Source of the DNA: Phycicoccus sp. Soil748
Lineage (GTDB): Bacteria > Actinomycetota > Actinomycetes > Actinomycetales > Dermatophilaceae
DNA length: 57,375 bases
Assembly: GCF_001428025.1 (NCBI RefSeq)
Contig: NZ_LMSC01000005.1
Location: 313,314-370,688, forward strand
Direction: 5' to 3'
The position numbers and the translations under genes were made by a program. The notes beneath the pieces were generated by a model. That model saw only the letters and a program-made list of their open reading frames with translations. It had not been told where the DNA came from and ran no database searches. Position 1 is the first letter of the stretch. Each line of letters begins with the position of its first letter. Positions 31,349 through 40,907 of this stretch are shown here, piece by piece.

Positions 31349-32806
31349 GTGTCCACGCCCCACCTCGCCGACTTCGTCAAGGCCTATGACGTCAGGGGCC
31401 TGGTGCCCGAGCAGCTCAACGTCGACGTGGCCTGGGCCCTTGGTTCGGCGTTCGCCCAGGCGGTCGTCATCCCCGAAGGTGCCACCGGCGTCGTCATCGG
31501 CCACGACATGCGCCCCTCCTCGCCGGAGCTCTCCCGCGCCTTCGCGGCGGGCATCACCGCGCACGGCCTGGACGCCACCCTCATCGGCCTGTGCAGCACC
31601 GACGGCCTCTACTACGCCAGCGGGGCTCTCGACCTGCCCGGGGCGATGTTCACCGCGAGCCACAACCCCGCGCAGTACAACGGGATCAAGCTCTGCCGCG
31701 CGGGCGCCCGGCCGGTCGGGCAGGACTCCGGCCTCGCCGCGGTCCGCGACCTCGCACAGGAGCTGCTCGACTCCGGCACCAGCGCCGGCCCGGCCGAGGT
31801 CGCGAGCGGTGAGGTGGGCGAGCGCGACCTGCTCGCCGACTACGCCACCTTCCTGCGCGGACTGGTCGACCTGTCGGGCAGCCGCCCGCTGAAGGTCGTC
31901 GTCGACGCCGGCAACGGCATGGGCGGCCACACCGTCCCGGCCGTCCTCGGCTCGGGTGCTGGCCTTCCCCAGCTGCCGCTCGAGGTGGTTCCGCTGTACT
32001 TCGAGCTCGACGGCACCTTCCCCAACCACGAGGCCAACCCCCTCGAGCCCGAGAACCTGCGCGACCTGCAGGCCGCTGTCGTCGAGCACGGCGCCGACCT
32101 GGGCCTGGCGTTCGACGGCGACGCCGACCGGTGCTTCGTCGTCGACGAGCGCGGCGAACCCGTCAGCCCCAGCGCCGTCACGGCCCTCGTCGCGACCCGC
32201 GAGATCGCCCGCGAGGTGGCCGCCGGCGCCAAGGCCGAGGACGTCGCCGTCGTCTACAACGTCATCTCCTCCGCCGCCGTCCCCGAGATCATCGCCGAGC
32301 AGGGCGCCCGCGGCGTCCGCACCCGTGTCGGCCACTCGTTCATCAAGGCGGAGATGGCGCGCGAGGACGCGGTGTTCGGCGGCGAGCACAGCGCGCACTA
32401 CTACTTCCGCGACTTCTGGTTCGCCGACACCGGCATGCTGGCCGCCATGCACGTCCTCGCGGCGCTGGGCGAGCAGGACGAGCCGCTGAGCGGGCTCACC
32501 GCTGCCTACACCCGGTATGCCGCGTCCGGCGAGATCAACTCGACGGTCACCGACGCCGCAGCGGCCACCGCGCAGGTGCGCGACTGGGCTGCTGCGCAGG
32601 GCGCCGAGTTCGACGAGCTCGACGGGCTGACCGCGACCCATGCCGCGGCCGAGGGGGCCGACGCGACCGGTGACCGCATGTGGTGGCTCAACCTGCGCGC
32701 GTCCAACACCGAACCGCTGCTGCGGCTCAACGTCGAGGCCGCGGATGTGGCCACCATGGAACGGGTGCGGGACGATGTCCTCGCCCTGGTGAGAGGAGAA
32801 GGCTGA
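31349..32806 (+). CDS. manB: Phosphomannomutase/phosphoglucomutase
   Basis: A 485-residue alpha-D-phosphohexomutase. It has the active-site Ser104 in TASHNPAQYNGIKL, the Mg loop DGDADR at 256-261, the sugar-specificity loop GGEHSAHYYFRDFWFADTG (from about 344) and the phosphate loop RASNTEPLLRLN near the end. It interconverts mannose-6-phosphate and mannose-1-phosphate, the entry to GDP-mannose, which the gmd/fcl genes in this window would then use. It heads a run manB - Trm112-like - SIS isomerase in one direction, with 1-nt overlap to the next gene. Confidence 0.94.
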   Translation: MSTPHLADFVKAYDVRGLVPEQLNVDVAWALGSAFAQAVVIPEGATGVVIGHDMRPSSPELSRAFAAGITAHGLDATLIGLCSTDGLYYASGALDLPGAMFTASHNPAQYNGIKLCRAGARPVGQDSGLAAVRDLAQELLDSGTSAGPAEVASGEVGERDLLADYATFLRGLVDLSGSRPLKVVVDAGNGMGGHTVPAVLGSGAGLPQLPLEVVPLYFELDGTFPNHEANPLEPENLRDLQAAVVEHGADLGLAFDGDADRCFVVDERGEPVSPSAVTALVATREIAREVAAGAKAEDVAVVYNVISSAAVPEIIAEQGARGVRTRVGHSFIKAEMAREDAVFGGEHSAHYYFRDFWFADTGMLAAMHVLAALGEQDEPLSGLTAAYTRYAASGEINSTVTDAAAATAQVRDWAAAQGAEFDELDGLTATHAAAEGADATGDRMWWLNLRASNTEPLLRLNVEAADVATMERVRDDVLALVRGEG

Positions 32807-33009
32807 TGGCCGAGCAGACCACAGGAGCCCCGATCGAGCCCTGGCTGCGCGAGATCCTGCGCTGCCCGGCCTGCCGCTCGGGGCTCGCCGACGCTGACGG
32901 TGCGGCCGGTCCGGAGCTGCACTGCACCAACGCCGACTGCGGCCTGCAGTACCGCATCGACGACGGCGTGCCCGTCCTGCTGGTCGACGAAGCCCGCAAG
33001 CCGGCCTGA
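32806..33009 (+). CDS. Trm112-like zinc-ribbon protein
   Basis: A 67-residue protein with a zinc ribbon: Cys20 and Cys23 (CPAC), Cys40 and Cys45 (CTNADC), then IDDGVPVLLVDEARK, the typical Trm112/YcaR ending. Trm112 proteins activate class I methyltransferases in eukaryotes and archaea; the bacterial ones are less well known. Its ATG shares one base with the manB stop and follows a GAGAGGAGAAGG ribosome site. Confidence 0.9.
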   Translation: MAEQTTGAPIEPWLREILRCPACRSGLADADGAAGPELHCTNADCGLQYRIDDGVPVLLVDEARKPA

Positions 33010-33026
33010 CCCGGAGGCGGCGACCG

Positions 33027-34235
33027 ATGGCTCCCTACCTCGACGAGGCTCGCATCGACAGCGAGGAGGCCATCGCCGTCCTCGACAGCCACCAGACGCT
33101 GCGCGGCCTCGCCACTGCGGGCGCGCAGGTGCGCGAGGCCATCAGCCTCTCCGCCGAGGGCGGCATCACGCGGGTCGCGGGCGGTGAACGTCCGCGTTCC
33201 GTGCTGGTCGCGTCGTTGGGCGGTTCGGGCGTGGTGTGCGACATCCTCGACCTGCTGGCCGAGCCTGGTTCGCCCGTGCCGGTCAGCGTGCGGCGCAACG
33301 TGCCGCTGCCGGGGTGGGTCGGACCCCTGGACCTGGTCATCGCCGTGTCCCAGTCCGGCCGCGCCGCCGGGCCGCTCGCCCTCGCGGCCGAGGCCGCCCG
33401 GCGTGGCGCCTCGCTGCTGACCGTCGGGTCCGCCGACTCACCGCTGGCTGACGTCGCGGCGCAGGCCCGCGGGGTCCACATCGACATCGGCCGCGGCCGT
33501 ACCACCTCCCGCACCGCACTCTGGTCGCTGCTGGCCCCGGTGCTGCTCGCCGCCGGAGGCCTCGGCCTCGTCGACGTGGGGGAGCAGGTGCTCCTCGAGA
33601 CCGCCGACCGCCTCGACGAGGTGGCCGAGGCATGCCGTCCCTCCTCGGAGTCGTTCGTCAACCCCGCCAAGGTGCTTGCCGTCGACCTCGCCGAAGGAGT
33701 GCCGGTCGTCCTCGGCGACGGCCCCCTCAACGGCGTCGCCGCCGGCCGCGCCGCGTCGATGCTCGCCCGGACCGCGCGCATCCCCGCCATCCACGGCGAG
33801 CTCCCCGACGACGCCGCCCAGATCGTGGCCTGCCTCGACGGGCCGTTCACCACCGCGTACGGCGCCTCTGCCGGGGCCCTCGCGGGGGGCGGCTCCGGGG
33901 GCGCCTCGGGGGGTGCGGACATCTTCGCCGACCCGTTCCTGGACGGGCCGGTCTCACCGCGGCTCGGGCTGCTGATGCTCCGCGACGCGGTGCCGGACCC
34001 CCTGACCCGCGAGGCCGCCGAGTCCGCTGCCGTGGCCGATGCCGTCGCCGAGGCCGCGCGCGAGGCCGGGGCCCGGGTCAGCGAGGTCACGGCGCTGCCC
34101 GGCCACCCGCTGACCCGCCTCGCCGGGCAGCTCGCGACGACCGACTTCGCGGCCACCTACCTGGCGCTCGGCCTCGGCCTCGACCCGGCCGTCTCGCCGC
34201 ACGTCACGGACCTGCGCAACCGCACCGGCCGCTGA
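33027..34235 (+). CDS. SIS-domain sugar isomerase-like protein (actinobacterial PGI/PMI-like)
   Basis: A 402-residue protein. The N-terminal SIS domain (about 50-200) has VLVASLGGSGVVCDILD, VIAVSQSGRAAGPLALAAEAARRGA and LTVGSADSPL; the C-terminal half has SFVNPAKVLAVDLAEGVPVVLGDGPLNGVAAGRAASML. This is the family next to manB in mycobacteria (Rv3256c-like) and is related to bifunctional phosphoglucose/phosphomannose isomerase. I infer fructose-6-phosphate to mannose-6-phosphate isomerisation feeding ManB, but activity in the family is uncertain. A Gly/Ser loop sits at about 285-300. GGAGGCGGCGACC precedes the ATG. Confidence 0.8.
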   Translation: MAPYLDEARIDSEEAIAVLDSHQTLRGLATAGAQVREAISLSAEGGITRVAGGERPRSVLVASLGGSGVVCDILDLLAEPGSPVPVSVRRNVPLPGWVGPLDLVIAVSQSGRAAGPLALAAEAARRGASLLTVGSADSPLADVAAQARGVHIDIGRGRTTSRTALWSLLAPVLLAAGGLGLVDVGEQVLLETADRLDEVAEACRPSSESFVNPAKVLAVDLAEGVPVVLGDGPLNGVAAGRAASMLARTARIPAIHGELPDDAAQIVACLDGPFTTAYGASAGALAGGGSGGASGGADIFADPFLDGPVSPRLGLLMLRDAVPDPLTREAAESAAVADAVAEAAREAGARVSEVTALPGHPLTRLAGQLATTDFAATYLALGLGLDPAVSPHVTDLRNRTGR

Positions 34236-34257
34236 CGACGGGCCGCTGACCCACCCA

Positions 34258-34785
34258 CTACTGGGCCAGGGCGAGGACCTCGGCGGTGGGAAGGGTCGCG
34301 AGCTCGGCGGCGTCGACGACGAGCTTGCTGGCGCGCATGCCGCTGCCGATGACGACCTGGCCGGCTGCGACCACGGCCTCGTCAACGAGCACCGGCCAGT
34401 CGGCCGGGAGGCCGACGGGCGTGATGCCGCCGAACTCCATGCCGGTGAGCTCGACGGCGTCCGCCTGTGGCGCGAAGCTGATCTTGCGTACGTCGAGGTG
34501 CCGCCGGACCACGCCGTTGACGTCGGCGCGGGTGGAGGCGAGCACGATCACGGCCGCGTAGCGCAGCTCGCCGCCGCGCTTGCCGGCGACGACCACGCAG
34601 TTGGCCGAGTGCTCGGGCGCGCTCTCGTAGGCCTCGCAGAACGCAGCCGTGTCGGCCAGCGTCGGGTCGATCGGCGCGACGCGCGCGCTCGGTGCCAAGG
34701 ACAGTGCCTGGGCCACAGGCGGCGCGAGCAACTCGGGGTGGTCAGCGGCGGGGGACCAACTGAGGGTGCCTTCTGCGCGGTTCAC
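34258..34785 (-). CDS. YbaK/ProX-type aminoacyl-tRNA deacylase
   Basis: A 175-residue protein of the YbaK/EbsC family: TAAFCEAYESAPEHSANCVVVAGKRGGELRYAAVIVLASTRADVN, RKISFAPQADAVELTGMEFGGITPVGLP. The late Lys and Gly-rich loop fit the Cys-tRNA(Pro)-type hydrolase fold. It is thought to remove wrongly attached amino acids from tRNA. The GTG at 34785 follows TAGCCT by 7 nt, and that box overlaps the end of the membrane-protein gene upstream on the same strand. Confidence 0.85.
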   Translation of the reverse strand: MNRAEGTLSWSPAADHPELLAPPVAQALSLAPSARVAPIDPTLADTAAFCEAYESAPEHSANCVVVAGKRGGELRYAAVIVLASTRADVNGVVRRHLDVRKISFAPQADAVELTGMEFGGITPVGLPADWPVLVDEAVVAAGQVVIGSGMRASKLVVDAAELATLPTAEVLALAQ

Positions 34786-34792
34786 GCCAGCG

Positions 34793-34798
34793 AGGCTA
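34793..34798 (-). promoter_or_regulatory. -10 box TAGCCT, leaderless start of the ybaK-like gene
   Basis: TAGCCT on the minus strand, 7 nt before the GTG at 34785, partly inside the stop codon of the upstream gene. Confidence 0.5.
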
Positions 34799-36301
34799 CC
34801 GACCCGTGGCCGGTTCGAGCAGGACGTACCCGGCGTCGGTGCCGCGGGTGCCCCAGCCCCGCGCCTCCAGCGCCGCGACGAGGGGTGCGTCGCGCTCCAC
34901 GAGGGCGGCGCGGGCACCGTACTGGTCGAAGTCCTGCTCCCAGCCGGGCTCGGTGCTGAGCACCCGCAGGTAGGCCCGGGCGCGGGCGGGGCCGTAGATC
35001 TCGGCCCGGGTGTCGGCGGTGTGGCGCAGCTCCGGGTGGGCGTACATCAGCCAGCCGCCCAGCAGGTCGGTGTTCCAGACGACCGTGCCGGGGGCCAGCG
35101 CCGACAGCGAGGCGTCGAGCCGCGACGGGACGCCCTGCGGCTGCTCCGGCCCGGTGGACGCGAGCAGGCCCGCGAGACCGAGCGCCAGCACAAGCCCCGC
35201 GCCGACCAGCACGCGTTCGGCTGCGGTGCCCTGGACGCGGGCACGGCCGAGGGCGCGGTCGAGAGCCCGGGCAGCCAGCGGAGCCACGATGACGGCGCAC
35301 AGGCCCACGGTGCGCATCGACGACACCCCCCACGCGACCGCCACCAGCCACAGCAGACCCTCCGACCACCGAGGCAGGGTCCGACGGGCCGCCCAGAGCA
35401 GCGGCACGAGCAGCACGAGGGCGAGGGTGACGAGCACCGACGGGCTGTCGAGGGTAGGGCGGCGCCACTCGAGGATGTAGGGGCTGACCGCCCGCACCGT
35501 CGCGAAGCTCTCGTAGAGCCGCAGCCCCAGTGGTGTCAGGGCGGTCGCGGCCGCGCTCGCCACCACGACGCCGGCGAGCCGCACGACGTCGCCACGGGTG
35601 GCACGCGGGCCCCGGCTGGGTTCTTGGCGGCGTCCATCGTCCCGAGCCGGTCGAGGACTCCGGCCATCGAGCGCGACACCGAGGACCACGGCCGCGCCCA
35701 CCGTCACCCCGACCACCCACGTCCCGTGGCAGCACGCCCACAGCCAGGTCACGGCGACGAGCCACCATCGCGGCCTGAGGTCCCGGGCGGTGCGCAGCCA
35801 GGCGCCGATAACCACGGCCAGCAGGACGAACCCCACGAGCTGCGGTCTGGGGCTCAGGCTGTCTGCGGTCCCGAGCACCGCGGCCCCCGCGACGAGCGCA
35901 GCGGCCAGCGGCCCGGCGACGCCGCGGCAGAGCGCGAGCAGGGAGGCGCACACGGCGAGCTGTCCGGCCGAGGCCAGCCAGGCGACGGCCGGCAGCCCGC
36001 CGAGGTGGTGTGCCCAGGCCATGGCGAGCTCGGGGAGCCACTGGTTGAGCACCCACGGCTGGGTCGTGAAGGTGGAGTACGGGTCGGGGCCGGCGAAGTC
36101 GTGGGTGCGCCACAGGTGCTCGCCCGCCAGGACGTGCCACAGGGTGTCGGGGTCGCTGATGCCGGACCCGGCGTGCCGGGCGAGCGCGAGCAGCAGCAGG
36201 ACGAACGCCACGAGCGGACCCCACCGCAGCACCGCCGGGGCGGGTGTGGATGACGTCTCCTGCGCGGGACGCGCGTCCACGGGGGCCGAGTGGGACGTCA
36301 C
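34796..36301 (-). CDS. Multi-pass membrane protein, GT-C-like
   Basis: A 501-residue protein with about 10-11 helices after residue 27 and a C-terminal soluble part (about 400-501, WNTDLLGGWLMYAHPELRHTADTRAEIYG). The first outer loop has GISDPDTLWHVLAGEHL (Asp50, Asp52), the acidic pair found at the catalytic site of GT-C enzymes. The tail with DLLGGWLMY..P..R..D.R is common in actinobacterial DUF-type mannosyltransferase-like proteins. The start is GTG inside the stop of the upstream membrane-protein gene (4-bp overlap), so the two form one coupled pair. The donor is unknown. Confidence 0.72.
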   Translation of the reverse strand: MTSHSAPVDARPAQETSSTPAPAVLRWGPLVAFVLLLLALARHAGSGISDPDTLWHVLAGEHLWRTHDFAGPDPYSTFTTQPWVLNQWLPELAMAWAHHLGGLPAVAWLASAGQLAVCASLLALCRGVAGPLAAALVAGAAVLGTADSLSPRPQLVGFVLLAVVIGAWLRTARDLRPRWWLVAVTWLWACCHGTWVVGVTVGAAVVLGVALDGRSPRPARDDGRRQEPSRGPRATRGDVVRLAGVVVASAAATALTPLGLRLYESFATVRAVSPYILEWRRPTLDSPSVLVTLALVLLVPLLWAARRTLPRWSEGLLWLVAVAWGVSSMRTVGLCAVIVAPLAARALDRALGRARVQGTAAERVLVGAGLVLALGLAGLLASTGPEQPQGVPSRLDASLSALAPGTVVWNTDLLGGWLMYAHPELRHTADTRAEIYGPARARAYLRVLSTEPGWEQDFDQYGARAALVERDAPLVAALEARGWGTRGTDAGYVLLEPATGR

Positions 36302-38550
36302 CGCAGCGACGGCGGTGAGGCGGCGGCGTACTCCTGCAGGCTGGCGGCGTTGACGCCCGAGGTCGTCGTCACCTGCAGGTCGGACACCTGCAGCGACGCC
36401 TGGTCACGCCCCTGGCTCCCGGCGATGGCGGTGATCCCGCCGGTTGCCTCGAGGCGGACCTCGGTGCGCCCCCGGGGGAGGGTCAGCGGCACCGTCACGG
36501 TGCGCGGCTGGTCCTGGGCGACGGTGACGCTACGGGTCGGCCCACCCGGCGCGGAGACCGTCACCGTGCGTTGGGCGTCGCCGTTGCCCGCGACCTCGAA
36601 GCTGACCTGCACCTGCACCGGCGTGGTGCCGAGGTTGCTGGCGGTGACCACAGCCGTGGGGCCCGTCCACTGCGACGGTCGGCCGGAGGTGGTGTCGACG
36701 AGGGATCCCGCGAGGCTGACGACGATCGGGCGCAGCACCGCGTCGCGGCGACGAGCGAGGCCGTCCTCGCCGAGGGAGGCGCTGAGCGACGCACCCAGGG
36801 CTCGAAGGTCGTAGGCGACGAGGTCGGCGCGGTCCGCAGTGGCGACCGGTGATCCGAGGCGCTCCTGGAGGGCGTCGGTCGGGTCGTTCGCGCCGGCGTA
36901 CCCGTCACGGTCGACCTCGACGGCGCAGAACCCGGCCGCTGCAAGGTCCTCGACGAGCCGCTGGTGGTCGGTGATCGGGAGCGCGAGCTGCCAGTCGGCC
37001 CGCGACGTGCCGCGGATCGCTCCGTAGCTCCACGCCAGCGAGGCGGGGGAGGCGGTGCTGGGCAGCAGGTGGTCGTAGTCGCCCATCGACCCCGGCGGGG
37101 TCTCCTCGGGGTAGGCGACGACGGGTAGCTGGAAGACGGGGCAGCTGCGCCCGACGTGGCCGGCGATGTCACGGGTGAAGGAGGCCAGCTCGGCCTGCTC
37201 CCGGGCGAGCGCGTCGTACCGCGGGGCCACGCCGGGGTTGGTCTGGTCGAGAACGCCCAGACCCAGGACGACGGCCGCGGCCACCCAGGCGGTGCGGCGG
37301 CCGTGGCGGCGCCCGAGCCGGCTCAGCCACAGGCCGACCGCGAGCAGGCCGAAGAGCGCGATCAGCACGACGAACCGGGACCAGGTGCGGATCTGCGGGG
37401 TGAAGAACAGGGCGACGACCGAGCCGAGGCCGGCGCGCGTGTAGAAAGCCAGAGAGACGAGGGTGAGGACGGCCAGCAGCCCCCACAGCCCGGTGGACCG
37501 CCGACCGAACGCCAGCGAGGCCAGGGCCACCCACAGGATCGCCACCACCCCGGCCAGGGCGACGAAGCCGAGCGCCGGGCGCTCCACGCTGGGAGGGGCG
37601 GCCACGCCGTACGCGAAGGAGAGGAAGCGTAAGGGGGCCGCGCGGTGCTCGTACCAGGGCAGGACGAGCTCGATGATCTTGCCGGCGTAGGTCTCGGACT
37701 CGCCGATGACTCGCTGCGCAGGCAGGGCACCGGTGACGAGGTCGCCGGCCCGGCCGCGGGTGGCCGCGAAGAGCGAGCCGCCACAGAGCAGCCCGAGCAC
37801 CGCCGCGGCCGCGGCGCCCGGTGCCAGCGCAGCCGCACGCGTCCCGGTGCCCAGCCGAAACACGAGCACCACTGCGAGGAGGATGAGCGTGAATGCGACG
37901 TAGTAGACGTCCGAGAGGCCGACCACGAGCAGGACGGCGACCGTCCTGGCCACCTCCCAACGCGCCCGCCGGGCGACCACACCGCCCGCGCGCAAGGCGG
38001 ACCGAGGAGGCAACAGAGACTCCCCGCGTGCGACCCGGACGACGACCCACACCGCGAGCGGCACCACCCAGTACGCCGCCAGCCACAGGTGGGCGAACCA
38101 CTCCTGGTGCCCGGGGATGACGGAGAACAGGACCCCGGTGACGACGGCTGCCGGGCGGGTCGCGCCCAGCTCGCGCGCGAGCCAGTAGGCGGCCAGGGCC
38201 GCAGCCGGGAAGCCGAGCACGAAAAACACTGCGCTCGCCGTCGCCGCGGAGTCGGTGAACAGCCCCAGTGCCTTGATGCCGGCGAAGTTGAGCACGTCCG
38301 CCGTCGAGTAGAACGCCTGGTTGAGCCCGAACGGCGCGCCGACGTGGTCGTTCACCCGGTACCAGTCGCTGCGCAGGATCGCCCGCGTCTGCACGAGCAC
38401 CTGCGGCGCGTCTCCCGACAGTGACAGGGGGATGCCAGGACGCCAGCCCCATAGGCGCAGGGCCTGCGCAGCGGCAAGGAGGGACAGGACCGCCGTGATC
38501 ACCGGGCCCGCGGCGGAGCCCGCGAACGCACGGATCCGCGGCGAGGTCAC
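36298..38550 (-). CDS. Large multi-pass membrane protein, GT-C/YfhO-like
   Basis: A 750-residue protein with about 11-12 helices in the first 440 residues. The first loop reads LSLSGDAPQVLVQTRAILRSDWYRVNDHVGAPFG (Asp47), then GHQEWFAHLWLAAYW; this matches the early loop of large GT-C-like glycosyltransferases. The last ~200 residues form a beta-rich outer domain (VQVQVSFEVAGNGDAQRTVTVSAPGG). It likely transfers a sugar at the outer membrane face. The start is GTG at 38550. It is divergent to the CDF gene with 106 bp between them. Confidence 0.68.
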   Translation of the reverse strand: MTSPRIRAFAGSAAGPVITAVLSLLAAAQALRLWGWRPGIPLSLSGDAPQVLVQTRAILRSDWYRVNDHVGAPFGLNQAFYSTADVLNFAGIKALGLFTDSAATASAVFFVLGFPAAALAAYWLARELGATRPAAVVTGVLFSVIPGHQEWFAHLWLAAYWVVPLAVWVVVRVARGESLLPPRSALRAGGVVARRARWEVARTVAVLLVVGLSDVYYVAFTLILLAVVLVFRLGTGTRAAALAPGAAAAAVLGLLCGGSLFAATRGRAGDLVTGALPAQRVIGESETYAGKIIELVLPWYEHRAAPLRFLSFAYGVAAPPSVERPALGFVALAGVVAILWVALASLAFGRRSTGLWGLLAVLTLVSLAFYTRAGLGSVVALFFTPQIRTWSRFVVLIALFGLLAVGLWLSRLGRRHGRRTAWVAAAVVLGLGVLDQTNPGVAPRYDALAREQAELASFTRDIAGHVGRSCPVFQLPVVAYPEETPPGSMGDYDHLLPSTASPASLAWSYGAIRGTSRADWQLALPITDHQRLVEDLAAAGFCAVEVDRDGYAGANDPTDALQERLGSPVATADRADLVAYDLRALGASLSASLGEDGLARRRDAVLRPIVVSLAGSLVDTTSGRPSQWTGPTAVVTASNLGTTPVQVQVSFEVAGNGDAQRTVTVSAPGGPTRSVTVAQDQPRTVTVPLTLPRGRTEVRLEATGGITAIAGSQGRDQASLQVSDLQVTTTSGVNAASLQEYAAASPPSLR

Positions 38551-38643
38551 CAGAGGAGTATGGGGGAGCCCGCGCGGGCCGCCGGTCCCCGGCGCGCAGG
38601 TTCGGCCGAAGGGACGACTCGGGCGGCCGCCCGATCCCGCCTA

Positions 38644-38649
38644 TACGCT
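38644..38649 (+). promoter_or_regulatory. -10 box TACGCT, leaderless start of the CDF gene
   Basis: TACGCT (within TATACGCT) ends 7 nt before the ATG at 38657. Confidence 0.6.
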
Positions 38650-38656
38650 GTCCGCC

Positions 38657-39613
38657 ATGTCAACCGAGGGTGGGACCAGGGCGATCCTGGCGGCGCTAGC
38701 CGCCAATCTGGGGATCGCGGTCACGAAGTTCGTCGCGTTCCTGCTGTCGGGGTCCAGCTCGATGCTGGCCGAGTCTGTGCACTCGTTGGCCGACTCCGGC
38801 AACCAGGGCCTGCTGCTCCTCGGCGGCAAGAAGGCCAAGCAGGAGGCGACGCCGGAGCACCCGTTCGGGTTCGGCCGCGAGCGCTACGTCTACGCGTTCA
38901 TCGTCAGCATCGTGCTGTTCAGCATCGGTGGCCTGTTCGCCCTGTACGAGGCCTACCACAAGTACCACGAGAGCCGGCTGCACGGCGGGGCGATCGAGAG
39001 CTGGCAGTGGCTGCCCGTGGCGGTGCTGCTCGCGGCGATCGTCATGGAGGGGTTCTCCTTCCGCACGGCGGTCAAGGAGAGCAACCACTCGCGCGGCAAG
39101 CGCTCGTGGAAGGAGTTCATCCGGTCAGCCAAGGCCCCCGAGCTCCCCGTGATTCTGCTGGAGGACTTCGCCGCGCTCGTCGGCCTCGTGTTCGCCCTCA
39201 TCGGCGTCTCCCTGACGCTCATCACGGGCAGCGGCGTCTGGGACGCGTTCGGCACCGGTGCCATCGGCCTGCTGCTGGTCAGCGTCGCGATCGTGCTCGC
39301 CATCGAGATGAAGTCGCTGCTCATCGGCGAGTCCGCCAACCCCGCTGCGCGGCGCCGCATCGAGGAGGCGCTGTCCTCGCCCGCCGGCATCGAGCGGGTC
39401 ATCCACGCGAAGACCATGCACCTCGGCCCCGAGGAGATCCTCGTCGCCGCCAAGCTCGCCGTGGCGCCCGGCTCCGACGCGGCCGCCATCGCCGACGCCA
39501 TCAACCAGGCCGAGGCCGCAGCCCGCGCCACCGAGCCGGACCTGACCCTGCTCATGTACCTCGAGCCCGACATCGACCTCGCGGCCCGTGGAGACGCTCC
39601 TGCGCGTGGGTGA
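38657..39613 (+). CDS. Cation diffusion facilitator (CDF) family transporter
   Basis: A 318-residue protein with six helices and a cytoplasmic C-terminal domain. Helix 2 has SVHSLADSGNQ and helix 5 has LLEDFAALVGLVFAL, the paired metal-site motifs of CDF exporters. ATPEHPFGFGRERYVYAFI is the loop typical of this large CDF branch. It exports Zn, Mn or another divalent metal by proton antiport. Its place between the manB-SIS block and ahcY is kept in other actinobacteria, so it marks one edge of the glycan insertion. It overlaps the flippase gene by up to 26 bp. Confidence 0.9.
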   Translation: MSTEGGTRAILAALAANLGIAVTKFVAFLLSGSSSMLAESVHSLADSGNQGLLLLGGKKAKQEATPEHPFGFGRERYVYAFIVSIVLFSIGGLFALYEAYHKYHESRLHGGAIESWQWLPVAVLLAAIVMEGFSFRTAVKESNHSRGKRSWKEFIRSAKAPELPVILLEDFAALVGLVFALIGVSLTLITGSGVWDAFGTGAIGLLLVSVAIVLAIEMKSLLIGESANPAARRRIEEALSSPAGIERVIHAKTMHLGPEEILVAAKLAVAPGSDAAAIADAINQAEAAARATEPDLTLLMYLEPDIDLAARGDAPARG

Positions 39614-40895
39614 GGCGCGGCGCGGCGGCCTGCGGCAGCGCTTAGTGCCCGGTCGGCCGACCGCGGTGGTCGTAACCATCACGGCCGGCTACGTCGCGGT
39701 CGCCGTGTCGTCCGTGGCACTGCTCGGCGCGGGACCGCGAATCCTGGGACCCGCGGCGTTCAGCACCCTCGCGCTGGTCTGGACGCTGAGCAGCGTCTTC
39801 GGCCTCGGCCTGGGCACGCCCACCGAGCAGGCGGTGACCCGGCGGATCAGCGCCGGTGAGCCCGGTGCGCTGCGCCCACTGGGCTGGCTGTTGCTGTGGG
39901 CGGGAGTCGTCGTCCTCCTGTTGCTCCTGCTGGGCGACCGCCTGCCCGCCGCCAGCACCGGGAGTGGTCTGGTCCCGGGCGCGGTGCTCGCGGTCGTGGG
40001 CTGGGTCGGCGTCACCGCCGTTCGGGGTCGCCTCGCCGGTCAGGGCCACCTGACGAGGTATGCCGTGGTGCTGGGTGCGGAGGCGCTGCTCCGGATGGTC
40101 TTCGTGCTGCTGGCCGTCCTGCTCCCGGAAGCGACTGGTTCGCTACTTGCGGCCTCCGTCGGTGGCCCGTTGGCCCTGTCCGCGGCCATCGGCGCCGTGG
40201 CTCTGCGTCGGCTCCCCGTCCCGTCACCCAGCACGACCGACCCTGAGCGCGGTGACGGTTCCCACGGCAAGCACTCCGGCGAGCACCTCCAGTTCGGGGT
40301 TGTCTCCATCGCGTACCAGGTGTGCCTCAACGGACCGGCGCTCGCCCTCGACTGGAAGGTGGGGCACACCCAGCCGGCCCTCGTCGGGGCCTTCGTGGCC
40401 GTGAGCACGGTGCTCCGCTCCCCGAGCCTGCTGGTCGGTGGTCTGTCGACGCAGGCGCTGGTGACGCTGAGCTCGGCGTGGGCGTCGAGGGACCTGTCCT
40501 CCTACGCCGCGTCCACTCGGGTGCTCGCTCGTCGCTGGGCGGCCCTGGTCATGCCGACGACCTTGCTGGTCCTGGTCCTGTCGCCATGGCTGCTCCCGCT
40601 CTACTACGGCTCCTCGCTTGAGGTGTCCGCAGCGGTGGTCGTCTCGCTGGCCGTCTCGACGCTGGTCGCGACGGCGGCAGCCGTCGGCACCGGACCGCTC
40701 TTCGCCGCAGGCCGTGGTCGCACGGCGGCGGTCGCCTGGGCAGCCGGGGCCGTCGTCACGACGGCCCTCGTGGTCGCGTCCGCCGGGGACACGACCGTGC
40801 TCGTGGCAGGTCTGGTCTGCGGCCCGTTGGTGGCCGGCGTCATCGTGCTGCGCGCCGTGGCCCTGACGATCCGGTCCAGCGAGCTGCAGGGCTGA
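39588..40895 (+). CDS. Polysaccharide flippase-like membrane protein (Wzx/MATE fold)
   Basis: A 435-residue protein with 12 or more hydrophobic helices and little else: VVVTITAGYVAVAVSSVALLGAGPRILGPAAFSTLALVW at the start is the usual beginning of Wzx-type O-antigen/teichoic-acid translocases. It would move lipid-linked glycan across the membrane. The start is uncertain: GTG at 39588 or GTG at 39606, both inside the CDF coding end. It converges with the Gmd-like gene 12 bp downstream and begins the surface-glycan region. Confidence 0.75.
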   Translation: METLLRVGEARRGGLRQRLVPGRPTAVVVTITAGYVAVAVSSVALLGAGPRILGPAAFSTLALVWTLSSVFGLGLGTPTEQAVTRRISAGEPGALRPLGWLLLWAGVVVLLLLLLGDRLPAASTGSGLVPGAVLAVVGWVGVTAVRGRLAGQGHLTRYAVVLGAEALLRMVFVLLAVLLPEATGSLLAASVGGPLALSAAIGAVALRRLPVPSPSTTDPERGDGSHGKHSGEHLQFGVVSIAYQVCLNGPALALDWKVGHTQPALVGAFVAVSTVLRSPSLLVGGLSTQALVTLSSAWASRDLSSYAASTRVLARRWAALVMPTTLLVLVLSPWLLPLYYGSSLEVSAAVVVSLAVSTLVATAAAVGTGPLFAAGRGRTAAVAWAAGAVVTTALVVASAGDTTVLVAGLVCGPLVAGVIVLRAVALTIRSSELQG

Positions 40896-40907
40896 CCCGG
40901 CCTGCGA